Assembly (NCBI RefSeq): GCF_000760695.4 | Contig: NZ_JHEG04000001.1 | Location: forward strand, 9,336,115-9,400,114 | Direction of reading: 5' to 3' | Origin: Tolypothrix bouteillei VB521301 | GTDB lineage: Bacteria > Cyanobacteriota > Cyanobacteriia > Cyanobacteriales > Nostocaceae | Length of the DNA stretch: 64,000 nucleotides | Shown here: positions 17,335-26,363 of the stretch, in pieces | How positions within the stretch are numbered: position 1 is the stretch's first letter | How the letters are laid out: every line of letters begins with the position of its first letter | Notes under the pieces: generated by a model | The model's database searches: none | What the model was told of the DNA's origin: nothing | Seen by the model: only the letters and a program-made list of their open reading frames with translations | Made by a program: the position numbers and the translations under genes

Positions 17335-17595
17335 AAATTCTAGAAAGTATGAATAACCGTAGATATAACTATTATTTGATGTAAAGAATTTATACTTTAC
17401 TAGAATTAAAATTCTTTAAGTAAGAACAAGCGACTTAACTATTATCAATCAACGTTCTCAGACTTACCTTAGAATTCACATATATAGTTAAATTACTGAA
17501 AAGCAAGTATCATATTATCGAAAATCTTCTTTAGATAGAAGAAGAAAAAAATGTAATAGTTCTATAAAGATAAAATTACATTATATTAAGTCCCA

Positions 17596-17636
17596 AGCCC
17601 TAACTTTCTGAAGGGTACGGTTGACCGTTTAGGGCT
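17596..17636. other. stem-loop with nested inner stem
   Basis: Outer arms AGCCCTAA (17596-17603) and TTAGGGCT (17629-17636) pair perfectly. An inner perfect stem ACGGT/ACCGT (17617-17621 and 17624-17628) nests within. This is a structured RNA element or protein-binding site of unknown role in an otherwise AT-rich spacer. Confidence 0.4.
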
Positions 17637-17729
17637 CATATTCAGTTTAGACGCACACTTATAGTACCCTTTTAGTTGCAAATAATACACAGTTTGCTTA
17701 AAATATTACGGAAATAACTTGCAGCAATG

Positions 17730-17760
17730 TGTAGTATGCTTTCGGTACCAGCATACTACA
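17730..17760 (-). terminator. 11-bp stem-loop after the Wzc-like gene
   Basis: TGTAGTATGCT (17730-17740) and AGCATACTACA (17750-17760) form a perfect 11-bp stem with a 9-nt loop, 34 nt past the stop of the last EPS gene. No U-tract follows on the minus strand, so this may be an mRNA-end hairpin rather than a strict intrinsic terminator. Confidence 0.5.
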
Positions 17761-17794
17761 CTTTATATTGTATCGGCTAATTTTTTGCAAGTTT

Positions 17795-19993
17795 CTAAAT
17801 ACGTAAATTCATTGAACCAAGAATCCCCCGATTTGAAGTCACTGGAGTGTCAGAAGTGTAGCCTTCAGTGTAGTAGTAGTTATAGCGTTTATTGTTAGAA
17901 CTGACTCCATTGACTGCATAACCCAGAACTTTCTGACCGGATTTTTCCAAAAGCTCTTTAGCAAAAATAGTACTTGCAGAATCAACAACCCCCGGTCGAA
18001 CAACAAACAATACACCATCAGCCATGTGACCTAAAATAGCCGCATCAGCAGCAACATTTAATGCTGGAGCATCAACGATCACAAAGTCGTAAGTAGCAGC
18101 AAAACTTTCAATTAACCGAGCCATTCGTTTGGAGTCAAGGAGAGATGCTGGAGAAGGAGGTACAACACCAGCCGTGAGGACATCTAAATTATCCCAAACT
18201 CTTTTGATAGCTGTCCCGCTGTCAACTTGTCCGACAATCGTATTGCTTAAACCCTCAGTATTACATAGTTCCCAAATTTGATGCTGAACTGGACGGTGCA
18301 GATCTGCATCTATCAGCAAAACTTTGCTCTCCATTTGAGCCATTGCAGTTGCTAAATTCGCAGCTACTGTTGATTTCCCTTCTCTAGGCACAGCGCTTGT
18401 AACAACTATCACTCTTACTTCCTTGTCAGCGCTAATAAATCTCAAGTTAGCCCTTAGCATTCGGTAAGCTTCACTCACTGCAGAACGTGGGGTATTTTTA
18501 ACAACAAGTTGATAGAGGGAAGATTCAGAGTGGCGATCGCTGTAATTTAATGTTTTGAGCTTATCAAAGGAGGGGATAATTCCTAATAAAGTCTCTCCCA
18601 ATAATTCTTGGACTTCACCTACAGTCTTAATGGATTTATCTTGTGCTTCTAAAATGTATAGACTTGCCAAAGCTGCTAAATTAGCAATTAAACCTGCACT
18701 TAAGTATAAAAGCATAGGAGAAGAAGTCGGATCTTCTGGGACTTGAGCAGCAGATATAATGCGGGCGTTGCCTATGTTCTGATTCTCGGCAATGCGAATT
18801 TCTTGGAGCTTTTGTAATAAGAGGGAATAGGTAGATTGGGCGGCTTGTAGTTGACGTTCTAACTCCCGTTGTTGTTGCTCTAATCTCGGCAATACCTCTA
18901 ACCTCTTTCTATAGTTAGACTGTAAATTGGTTAAAGCCAAGACTTGATTGGTTAAACCCAAACGAGTGGAATCTAATTCTATGAGTCTAGCCGTAAGGGT
19001 TTGTTGCAATTCTCCAAGTTGCAGGTTGTGATTCAATTGTGGTTGCGGAGTCCCTGCAACATTTTGAACCCGGCTGTTTAATATTTCTCTAAAAGCTGCT
19101 AAATTACTTTTTAAATGAATGATTGTGGGGTGAATATCTTGCAAAGTACTTCTTTTAGCAGCAAGTTCAGTTTCTAGCCGCTGGATTTCTTTAAGTACAT
19201 CTTGCACGCCAGGAGACTGACTGACAGAAGTCTCAATGACTGCTTGTTGGGAGTTCACCTTCAATTGGTTGCGGATAGCTTGAGACTGAGCAGTGAGATC
19301 GGCAATTCTAGATTGAGAGTCCCCAATTTGCTTTTGTAAATCAGCCATCCTTGCTACTGCACTAGTCGCTTCCTCTGATAAAGCAACAATCTGGTTGTTT
19401 TCTTTGAACTTGCGTAATTCAGCTTCTGCACGCTGCACAACTAATTCGGCTTTTGGTAAATGTCTCTCGATGAATTTGCGAGCAGATGCGACTTCCATTC
19501 TATGGAAAAAGATGTTTTGGTCTAAATAGACTTGCATTAAAGTATTAACAACATCTGCAGATGTTTTAGGATTGGTGTCCTTATATGTTATTTGTAGAAC
19601 ATCGCTTCCTTTAATTTCTTTAATCGCCAATCGGTTAATAAAATCCTTCGATTTGAGGGGGTTGTCTTCGCTGTCTTTGAGGTTAAGGAGGTTAATAGTT
19701 TTTTGCACAACAGGGACAGAACTGATAATTTCTGCTTCTGTATGGAGAAGATTACTTCGATCGCCTGTTAATGGTTCTAACTTACCTATGTCAGTTCCTA
19801 CTCCCGTTAGAGAAGAAATCGTGTTATTTTGTAATGACAGTTTTCCTTCCGCTTCATAAGAAGATTTTTTCAGAGATAATGCGAACACTGATATCAAGAA
19901 AACCGACACTAAGATTCCTAAAGCAGGGAATCCACGGTGCTTGAGTACTTGCCAGTATTTATCAAGATTTACAACAGTTACTTGTGTTTCCAT
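17795..19993 (-). CDS. polysaccharide co-polymerase / BY-kinase (Wzc-like tyrosine autokinase)
   Basis: About 732 residues from the ATG at 19991-19993 (METQVTVVNLDKYWQVLKHR); a longer frame begins at 20044. A Wzz chain-length domain with a first membrane helix (about 22-42) is followed by a long periplasmic coiled-coil region and a second membrane helix (about 435-455). The cytoplasmic bacterial tyrosine kinase has Walker A SAVPREGKST, Walker A' VLLIDADLHRP and Walker B FVIVDAPAL. A C-terminal tyrosine cluster (NKRYNYYYTEGYTSD) is the usual autophosphorylation site. Kinase and co-polymerase are fused in one chain, as in proteobacterial Wzc. It is the last gene of the EPS cluster and should set chain length and coordinate Wzy-dependent polymerisation. 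Confidence 0.92.
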   Translation of the reverse strand: METQVTVVNLDKYWQVLKHRGFPALGILVSVFLISVFALSLKKSSYEAEGKLSLQNNTISSLTGVGTDIGKLEPLTGDRSNLLHTEAEIISSVPVVQKTINLLNLKDSEDNPLKSKDFINRLAIKEIKGSDVLQITYKDTNPKTSADVVNTLMQVYLDQNIFFHRMEVASARKFIERHLPKAELVVQRAEAELRKFKENNQIVALSEEATSAVARMADLQKQIGDSQSRIADLTAQSQAIRNQLKVNSQQAVIETSVSQSPGVQDVLKEIQRLETELAAKRSTLQDIHPTIIHLKSNLAAFREILNSRVQNVAGTPQPQLNHNLQLGELQQTLTARLIELDSTRLGLTNQVLALTNLQSNYRKRLEVLPRLEQQQRELERQLQAAQSTYSLLLQKLQEIRIAENQNIGNARIISAAQVPEDPTSSPMLLYLSAGLIANLAALASLYILEAQDKSIKTVGEVQELLGETLLGIIPSFDKLKTLNYSDRHSESSLYQLVVKNTPRSAVSEAYRMLRANLRFISADKEVRVIVVTSAVPREGKSTVAANLATAMAQMESKVLLIDADLHRPVQHQIWELCNTEGLSNTIVGQVDSGTAIKRVWDNLDVLTAGVVPPSPASLLDSKRMARLIESFAATYDFVIVDAPALNVAADAAILGHMADGVLFVVRPGVVDSASTIFAKELLEKSGQKVLGYAVNGVSSNNKRYNYYYTEGYTSDTPVTSNRGILGSMNLRI

Positions 19994-20061
19994 AACAAAT
20001 TTTAAATCTATGTTTATTGTTTCATTATTGATAGAGCGATACAATTTATATTGTCATTTGT

Positions 20062-21255
20062 TCATAGTTTTTTACCAATGAGCAATGACTTATGACCCAC
20101 GATTGAAGAAGTGCGATCGCTGCTTTTGTTATGGTGGGTTATAGAAATGGCATCGATCGCTCGTTCTAAGTCTTGGTTTGTGAGATTAGAGCCAGAAGGT
20201 AAGCAAAGACCCCGTGTGAATAAGTCTTCAGCGACTGCACCTCCAATACATTCACAGCCTGCAAATACTGGCTGTAGGTGTAACGGCTTCCATACAGGAC
20301 GAGTTTCAATTTGCTGTTCGGCTAGCGCTACACGGATTTGCTCTCGATCTGCACCAAACAGCTTGGGATTGATTGTTAAACAAGTCAGCCACCGAGTCGC
20401 AAATCCAAAACTAGCTTCTGGCATAAACTCTAGTCCTGGTAAATTTCTTAAAGCCCGGTGGTACACCTCAAAATTGCGTCGTCTAGCTGCAACTCGCTCG
20501 CTCAAAACACGTAACTGAGCGCGACCGATACCAGCCAAAACATTGCTAAGGCGATAGTTGTAACCAATTTCTGAGTGTTGGTAATGAGGAGCCGGATCGC
20601 GTGCTTGTGCTGCTAAAAAACGGGCTTTGTTCGTCAGTTTTTCGTCATGAGAAACTAACATCCCGCCTCCAGACGTCGTAATGATTTTATTCCCGTTAAA
20701 GGAGTAAATACCAATACGCCCGAAGGTACCAGGCGTTCGCCCTTTATAAGTAGCGCCTAACGTTTCAGCCGCATCTTCAATTAAAGGAATCTCATATTCA
20801 TTGCAAATTTTCAAAATGGGATCGATATCAGCACTTTGACCGTACAAATGCACCAGTACAACAGCTTTGGGCAATTTGCCTTCTCTGGCGCGACGAGCCA
20901 GGGATTCACAAAGCAACTCGGGATTCATGTTCCATGAAGTGCGATCGCTGTCAACAAATACAGGTTTTGCTCCTAAATAAACAATTGGGTTAGCAGTTGC
21001 AGTAAATGTGAGCGTAGAACAAAAAACTTCATCCCCATACTTAACGCCAACTAATTGCAAAGCTAAATGAATAGCTGCTGTACCGGAAATGAGCGCTGCT
21101 GCATGATGAGCGCCAGTCACTTGACAAAATTCTTGCTCAAAAGCATCTACATGGGGACCAATAGGGGCGATCCAGTTAGTGTCAAAGGCTTCTTTAACAA
21201 ATTCCAGTTCGCGATCGCTCATGTGGGGTGTTGAGAGGAGAATTGGTTTATTCAT
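20062..21255 (-). CDS. DegT/DnrJ/EryC1/StrS family sugar aminotransferase
   Basis: A 397-residue PLP enzyme. The N-terminus carries the substrate-loop NKPILLSTPHMSDRELEFVK. PLP contacts are ISGTAAIHLAL and Asp161 in LIEDAAETLGATYKG. The internal aldimine lysine is Lys190 in SFNGNKIITTSGGG. It transaminates a keto-sugar nucleotide to an amino sugar. The FlaA1/CapD-type dehydratases at the other end of the cluster make exactly such 4-keto substrates, so a 4-amino-4,6-dideoxy sugar (PglE-like step) is a sensible prediction. It lies 68 bp upstream of the Wzc-like gene. Confidence 0.9.
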   Translation of the reverse strand: MNKPILLSTPHMSDRELEFVKEAFDTNWIAPIGPHVDAFEQEFCQVTGAHHAAALISGTAAIHLALQLVGVKYGDEVFCSTLTFTATANPIVYLGAKPVFVDSDRTSWNMNPELLCESLARRAREGKLPKAVVLVHLYGQSADIDPILKICNEYEIPLIEDAAETLGATYKGRTPGTFGRIGIYSFNGNKIITTSGGGMLVSHDEKLTNKARFLAAQARDPAPHYQHSEIGYNYRLSNVLAGIGRAQLRVLSERVAARRRNFEVYHRALRNLPGLEFMPEASFGFATRWLTCLTINPKLFGADREQIRVALAEQQIETRPVWKPLHLQPVFAGCECIGGAVAEDLFTRGLCLPSGSNLTNQDLERAIDAISITHHNKSSDRTSSIVGHKSLLIGKKL

Positions 21256-21334
21256 GGTTTTGTTTGCCTTCTCTGAGCTAACGCAAGATGAGTGCTTTTA
21301 CTGTCAGCAAGTAATCGATTGATTCACCGGGGTT

Positions 21335-22006
21335 TTAACAAAGGTCTTTCAATTCATACAAAGACCTAATTTTGAAGTGAGCATCATGATTTTCTTCTGC
21401 CATTACATTTCTATACTCACCGTCTTTACGGCAAATACGTAATGTGAGCCAGCCGAGGGTTTTTGCAGCTACAAAATCTTTATAAGGATGATCTCCAACA
21501 TACATATACTCAACTCCTTCACATCCTGTAAACTCCATCATTTTTTTGTAAGGGACTGGGCTGGGCTTCCAATTTTTATGTCCGTAGACATCACAGTAGA
21601 CAATTTCATCGAAATTAGATTCAATTCCCAATGCTTTCACTTTGTTCTGCTGAGTTTTTAGAAAACCATTGGTAATGAGACCAAGCTGTTTCTCAGATTT
21701 GAAGTAATCCATTGCCCACTGTGCATCTTCATGCAGACAAATTGTCGGTTTGTGTTCCCGATAAACTCGGACAAGCTCTTGAATCAGCGAAGGTTCATAC
21801 TTAATCTCTAAAACCTCGAAAGTTATATCGAAAATCTTGCCTCGTATCCCCTCCTGAAACAATTTCCAAGCAACATCAAAGAAATCAAAAATTCCATATT
21901 TAGATTGTACCCACTCACTAACCGCCTGAAATCCACTCAATACAAATTCATGTTCGGGAAAAAGAGTATCATCCAAGTCGAATACTAACACTTTAGTATT
22001 ATTCAT
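21335..22006 (-). CDS. HAD family hydrolase
   Basis: A 223-residue haloacid-dehalogenase-fold hydrolase. Motif I is VFDLDDTLFPE (nucleophile Asp and acid/base Asp), motif II GLITNGF, then the lysine in NWKPSPVPYKK and motif IV YVGDHPYKDF. A helical cap lies between I and II. It probably dephosphorylates a small phosphorylated metabolite or acts on an intermediate of the EPS decoration pathway. The neighbouring ATP-grasp and FemAB-like genes are the closest clue. The start ATG (22004-22006) lies 12 bp after the stop of the upstream gene. Confidence 0.85.
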   Translation of the reverse strand: MNNTKVLVFDLDDTLFPEHEFVLSGFQAVSEWVQSKYGIFDFFDVAWKLFQEGIRGKIFDITFEVLEIKYEPSLIQELVRVYREHKPTICLHEDAQWAMDYFKSEKQLGLITNGFLKTQQNKVKALGIESNFDEIVYCDVYGHKNWKPSPVPYKKMMEFTGCEGVEYMYVGDHPYKDFVAAKTLGWLTLRICRKDGEYRNVMAEENHDAHFKIRSLYELKDLC

Positions 22007-22017
22007 AACCCATATTT

Positions 22018-23109
22018 TTAGACTGAGAGTGAACGATAGACAGGAAAAAAGTTTGTTGTCAGGAGTTGGTTTACCTGTGTATTCAACAGTTTTGCTTGCA
22101 AATCGACGAGATACATATATGTTTCTTCATCTGTAATTAAGCGAATGAGAGGAAAATTGTACCTTTGTCGAGAAAACCCTACCTTAAAATGATGAAGACT
22201 GTCTTGTGCTCCTCCAACTCCACCACCAAGATGAAAAACTTTATTACCTCGTTCTTTTGCCCAGTATCGAACATAGTTAAACATTAGAGTACTGGGAGAA
22301 AATTTCAAAAACTCACTTCTTGTTCCCCCAAGGTGATACTGAACAATACCGCAGCGTTCAGTAAACAAACCTGCACAAACAACTTGGCGATCGCGTTCAA
22401 CAATACACAGATGAAGACTCTGTTTTAAAGCTTCTACAAAATGCCAAAAGTATTCACGACTAAAATAGTAAGATTGTGATGCTCCAACACGAGTCATCGT
22501 TTCTGTGTAAATATCTAGAAAATCATGAAGATACCGATCCAAAGGAGCAATTCTCGCTACAAAACCATTTCGTTTGCATTTGTTAATTTTAGTACGGTGC
22601 TCTGGTCTGGTTTGATGCCAAATTTCAGCTTCCGTCAAATTTAAATCAATTGCAATAGTTTCCGAATGAATTTTACAAGTTGGTGATGGATAAATTCGCT
22701 CGAAATGGTCGTTTAATATTGGATGCAGGCGTAAGAAAGCCGAACAAATTCTCCGATGCTTGAATGTTTGTGCAAGCTGAGCCATGACTAAAGAGATAAA
22801 CTCTGGGTTCTCTAATCCTGCGTCATTCAATAAAATGCCGGGATAGCCATAAGGTGACAAAACATCAAAAATATCCGATGCCTTTAAATCTTCAGAAAAG
22901 ACATCATCACATCGACGTAACAAATAAGGCAAAAAGAAAATTTTGTCATCATCTTGAATGAAAATTGCCTCTGCAACAGCCTTCATTCTTTTAGCTTCTA
23001 AAGCCACATATTCGGGTAAATGATAAAAATCGTGGCGTAGATTTTGCAGCGTATCTGACCATAAAGGATTGGATACATCAATAATTTGTATATTCATAGT
23101 GTTGTTCAT
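22018..23109 (-). CDS. FemAB/GNAT-like acyltransferase
   Basis: About 363 residues from the preferred ATG at 23107-23109 (MNNTMNIQIIDVSNPLW); a GTG at 23151 would add 14 residues and overlap the upstream coding end. The protein has the duplicated GNAT fold of FemAB/peptidoglycan-bridge and exosortase-associated acyltransferases: WHQTRPEHRTKINKCKRNG, then REYFWHFVEALKQSLHLCIV, VVCAGLFTERCGIVQYHLGG and VFHLGGGVGGAQDSL with KVGFSRQRYNF. Such enzymes attach an aminoacyl or acyl group to an amino group on a lipid-linked saccharide. Here the acceptor is probably the amino sugar made by the DegT enzyme (inference). Confidence 0.8.
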   Translation of the reverse strand: MNNTMNIQIIDVSNPLWSDTLQNLRHDFYHLPEYVALEAKRMKAVAEAIFIQDDDKIFFLPYLLRRCDDVFSEDLKASDIFDVLSPYGYPGILLNDAGLENPEFISLVMAQLAQTFKHRRICSAFLRLHPILNDHFERIYPSPTCKIHSETIAIDLNLTEAEIWHQTRPEHRTKINKCKRNGFVARIAPLDRYLHDFLDIYTETMTRVGASQSYYFSREYFWHFVEALKQSLHLCIVERDRQVVCAGLFTERCGIVQYHLGGTRSEFLKFSPSTLMFNYVRYWAKERGNKVFHLGGGVGGAQDSLHHFKVGFSRQRYNFPLIRLITDEETYMYLVDLQAKLLNTQVNQLLTTNFFPVYRSLSV

Positions 23110-23154
23110 AATTAGTGGTTCATGGTTGGGCTGAATTTTCTTTTTTCCCACTTA

Positions 23155-24192
23155 TTAAAACTGGCTCAAAATTTCACCTCGATACTGGTATTCTCCTTCC
23201 CGAGCAGCATGCTTAACTTCCATCGGAAAATACATTTCCTCCCAAAACCGCAAGCAGATCCCTTCTTTGACCTCAGGGGGAGATATTTCTTCTCCTAAAA
23301 TAAAGTGACGAATTGTGAGTTCGGGTTCGTTCAATCCAAAATAAGCTCGCACGCAAGTTGCACTACTAAATCTTGGATTGATTTCAAAAACCTTAAAACC
23401 AGTCGAAGTTAGGCGCATTTGAACATTAACTGCACCAATTAAACCCATAGCTTTAGCAGCCTTAATTGCAAGATCGCACGCATCAGTGTTCTTATCGCTT
23501 TCCATGCGATAGCTGAGCCCCCCTGAAAGACTGCGCTTGAGTGCTAGTGCTCCACCCGGTTTCCCATCAGTTTGGATAAAAACTCCAATGGTGTATTCTT
23601 TGTCATCCGGTAACAACTGCTCTTGTACAACAGGGTCACAGATGTAGTGGCTAAAAAACTCAAGCTCTGCGTCTGTATGGACGAGCACTAAGCCCCTTCC
23701 TCCTGAACTTCGTTGTGGTTTCATAATGTAGGGGAATGCATGGTTGTGGCAAAAATCTTTTAACTGCGCCCGCTCTGTAGGAAGCACCGTATCGGGTACG
23801 GGTACACCAAAGACTGCAAGCACCTTAGCTGTTAACCATTTATCTAGAGCCTTGAGAGTCGCATCCGGGGCGAGGGGTAAAATTGTCCCTGTACGTTCCT
23901 CAAATTCAGCTTTGCGTTCAGCCAGCATGGGTAATTCCCCTTCCCATCCAGAAAACAAGATATCTGCTCCTTCTCTCTGGCTAATTTTTACTAAGGCATT
24001 AAAGTATGCATCTGGGTTCTGGCGAGCAGAGGGTATTAAGTGTGCTCGCTCCACGCGAAACAGTCCCTGAGCAAGTGGCTCAGAGTCAACTCCAATAATC
24101 CTTAACGGTAAATTAGAAGCCCGCAAAGATTTAATAATGCCAACTCCAACAGGTGCTCCTACTCCTGTTACAACCACGGTCACTGGCTTCAT
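23155..24192 (-). CDS. ATP-grasp domain ligase
   Basis: I chose the ATG at 24190-24192 because AGGAG lies 10 nt upstream and MKPVTVVVTGVGAPVGVGII begins the usual nucleotide-fold N-domain; the open frame extends 30 codons further. The 345-residue enzyme has the carbamoyl-phosphate-synthase-like ATP-grasp core: FPYIMKPQRSSGGRGLVLV, VVQEQLLPDDKEYTIGVF, GAVNVQMRLTSTGFKVFEIN and the metal-binding EINPRFS. It activates a carboxylate with ATP for transfer to an amine or thiol. Located between the sugar transferase and the FemAB-like gene, it may supply an amino-acid-derived group for EPS decoration (inference). Confidence 0.85.
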   Translation of the reverse strand: MKPVTVVVTGVGAPVGVGIIKSLRASNLPLRIIGVDSEPLAQGLFRVERAHLIPSARQNPDAYFNALVKISQREGADILFSGWEGELPMLAERKAEFEERTGTILPLAPDATLKALDKWLTAKVLAVFGVPVPDTVLPTERAQLKDFCHNHAFPYIMKPQRSSGGRGLVLVHTDAELEFFSHYICDPVVQEQLLPDDKEYTIGVFIQTDGKPGGALALKRSLSGGLSYRMESDKNTDACDLAIKAAKAMGLIGAVNVQMRLTSTGFKVFEINPRFSSATCVRAYFGLNEPELTIRHFILGEEISPPEVKEGICLRFWEEMYFPMEVKHAAREGEYQYRGEILSQF

Positions 24193-24282
24193 CTTAAGAT
24201 AACTCCTTACATAGAAATACACAATTTCATGAATCAGTTCGCACTGCTGTTGCAAATCACTTAACTCATCTCGCTCTGTCAA

Positions 24283-25011
24283 TCAATCCAGACCCATAGG
24301 ATCGACTGAGAATAATTGCTTTGTTTCCTTAATAGCTGCAATTTGTTGCTTTGATACTTCAGAACATTCTGACGATCCTACGTTTTCTTGCTTGAGAACT
24401 TTTAAGAACGTCATTACTAAGATTTTCAAATCTAACCAAAGCGAATGATGATCGACATACCAGACGTCTAAATTACATTTATCCAGCCACGAGAGCTTGT
24501 TACGACCGTTTACCTGAGCCCAACCCGTAATTCCTGGTTTAACGGCATGGCGGCGAGCTTGTTGTGGTGTGTAATAATTTAAGTACTCTACAAGGAGAGG
24601 ACGGGGACCCACAAAGCTCATATCGCCTTTGAGGACATTCACAAGTTGAGGAAGTTCATCTAAGCTAGTGTGTCTGAGAAATTTACCTAGAAGCGTCAAT
24701 CGCTGTTCGTCAGGTAATAAGTTGCCATTGCGATCTTTCTCATTCGTCATGGTGCGAAATTTATAGAAAGTAAAAATACAACCATCTTTACCTGGGCGGG
24801 GTTGGCAAAAGAAAATAGGACGCCCCATATCTTTATAGATGGCGATCGCAATTATTAGCATCACGGGAAAGAAAATGATTAAGACAATTGCCGCTACAAC
24901 TCTATCTAATAGAGATTTGATAAATCTGTTGTATTTCTTGAAATGAACACCCTGTAAATATTGAGTAAACACAAAGACCTCCTGAGATTTTACTGAATTA
25001 TTCTCTAACAA
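24283..25011 (-). CDS. initiating undecaprenyl-phosphate sugar-phosphate transferase
   Basis: A 242-residue small bacterial sugar transferase (PglC/WcaJ catalytic type). One membrane helix (about 35-57, RVVAAIVLIIFFPVMLIIA) is followed by the catalytic domain with GRPIFFCQPRPGKDG, FTFYKFRTM, HTSLDELPQLVNVLKGDMSF and VGPRPLL. It transfers a sugar-1-phosphate to undecaprenyl phosphate and starts the EPS repeat unit. The start overlaps the end of the beta-helix gene by 14 bp, so the two are translationally coupled. Confidence 0.93.
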   Translation of the reverse strand: MLENNSVKSQEVFVFTQYLQGVHFKKYNRFIKSLLDRVVAAIVLIIFFPVMLIIAIAIYKDMGRPIFFCQPRPGKDGCIFTFYKFRTMTNEKDRNGNLLPDEQRLTLLGKFLRHTSLDELPQLVNVLKGDMSFVGPRPLLVEYLNYYTPQQARRHAVKPGITGWAQVNGRNKLSWLDKCNLDVWYVDHHSLWLDLKILVMTFLKVLKQENVGSSECSEVSKQQIAAIKETKQLFSVDPMGLD

Positions 25012-26296
25012 TCGGAGTTTTGAAATCTTTAGCGATATGCCCTCCAGTTACCCTCAAGTTATTGTTTGTAAAGGGAAAATCTTTTCGGACATGAATCGCA
25101 TAAGTTGTATCGGTGGATTTCATGTTTTTATCTACCTTAAACAAACAGTTTTTGAAAACTATTAGTTGGTTGCGTTGAATTCCTTGGCTGGAATGTTGCC
25201 ACCAAATATCAGCAGCACTAAAAAAACTGTACGGTTTGTCAGTTTCTTTTCTGGTTACATAAAATTCACAGTTTTCAAAGGTCACATTATGAGGAAACAA
25301 AATCCTGTTTGTATAACCATCTGCTGCTCCTACTTTAAATTTAGAATTTGTAAATTTCATTGTTGAATTTAAACTGTAAAGCACAAATGGGGCATCATTA
25401 GAAACAATATTGTCACCTATCACTGTCGATGCATCTGCAACTCCAATATCAAACTTTCCATCCATCAAATTCAGATTCTGAAATTTAACATCTACTTTCA
25501 AAGTATTTCCATAACCCCGTCCATCAACTTCTACATCAATTCCAGCAGGATCGACCTCTCCTCTTGTTGTGAAATTCTCAACTTCAACAAAGGAATTTCC
25601 GCCTGTTAATACAAAACCCCCACGGAACACATCAACAGCTTCACATTTGTTAACTTTGACAGTTACATTAGTGTAGACAGAAATAGCATCAGCAACACCA
25701 TTCTTGAAAACACAGTCTTCAATCAAAGCTTTTAATTTTCCAGGAAATTTGGGGTTCGCTGTCAAAAATATTAAATGTGCTTGTTCTAACTCATAATTTT
25801 TGTAAGATCCTTGATTCTGGCTATTTCCATCAAAAGTAAAGCCTTTGATAATTAATAGTTTAGAATCTTGCCGACCTGCATATTCAGCTCTAAAAGTTCT
25901 TGTCCATTTTCCCTGATTTTTAGGTCGTTTAATAGTTGCTCCATATCCCTTATAGGTGATATTGTCCTTGAGCTTAACAGAAGTCACAAGATAGACACCA
26001 GGAGGAAAGACAAGGGTTCCTCCTCCTCGGGCATAGACAGTATCTACTGCGGTTTGTATCGCCTTTGTATCATCAGTAATTCCATTACCTCTAGCACCAA
26101 ATTTTTTGACAGAAAAAGTATTTTTGCGCTCGATTTTGATGCTAGATGGCTGAATCTTAAATTGTAAATTTTGTGGTGATGAAACTCCCACTTCATTTAA
26201 GGAATTGCATTGAATTAATCCTATACTCAGAAAGCAGAATGCAATCAAAAATTTTATTTTTGGAGGATTGTCTTTATCTAATTTTTTTGACATCAT
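24998..26296 (-). CDS. right-handed beta-helix (pectate-lyase-3-like) lipoprotein
   Basis: About 432 residues from the ATG at 26294-26296, which follows a GGAAGAG ribosome-binding-like stretch. The signal segment FLIAFCFLSIGLIQC ends in a lipobox Cys, so the mature protein is probably lipid-anchored. The domain opens with the glycoside pectate-lyase-3 signature FSVKKFGARGNGITDDTKA and LVFPPGVYLVTSV, followed by stacked beta-helix coils rich in Asn (VKVNKCEAVDVF, SFVEVENFTTRGE). It probably cleaves or epimerises the polysaccharide at the envelope, as lyase-like proteins do in alginate and other EPS systems. Catalytic residues cannot be assigned by eye. Confidence 0.82.
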   Translation of the reverse strand: MMSKKLDKDNPPKIKFLIAFCFLSIGLIQCNSLNEVGVSSPQNLQFKIQPSSIKIERKNTFSVKKFGARGNGITDDTKAIQTAVDTVYARGGGTLVFPPGVYLVTSVKLKDNITYKGYGATIKRPKNQGKWTRTFRAEYAGRQDSKLLIIKGFTFDGNSQNQGSYKNYELEQAHLIFLTANPKFPGKLKALIEDCVFKNGVADAISVYTNVTVKVNKCEAVDVFRGGFVLTGGNSFVEVENFTTRGEVDPAGIDVEVDGRGYGNTLKVDVKFQNLNLMDGKFDIGVADASTVIGDNIVSNDAPFVLYSLNSTMKFTNSKFKVGAADGYTNRILFPHNVTFENCEFYVTRKETDKPYSFFSAADIWWQHSSQGIQRNQLIVFKNCLFKVDKNMKSTDTTYAIHVRKDFPFTNNNLRVTGGHIAKDFKTPIVRE

Positions 26297-26363
26297 ACTT
26301 TTCACTCTCTTCCTGTTGGAAGAACTCAATCATCTATTCATCGATATTTTGTACAACGAAGCC

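Larger units (their letters stand above)
17335..17794. other. intergenic region with two stem-loops at the 3' end of the EPS cluster
   Basis: AT-rich, without a credible gene. It holds the two hairpins listed separately (17596-17636 and 17730-17760), which mark the end of the exopolysaccharide transcript on the minus strand. Confidence 0.5.
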
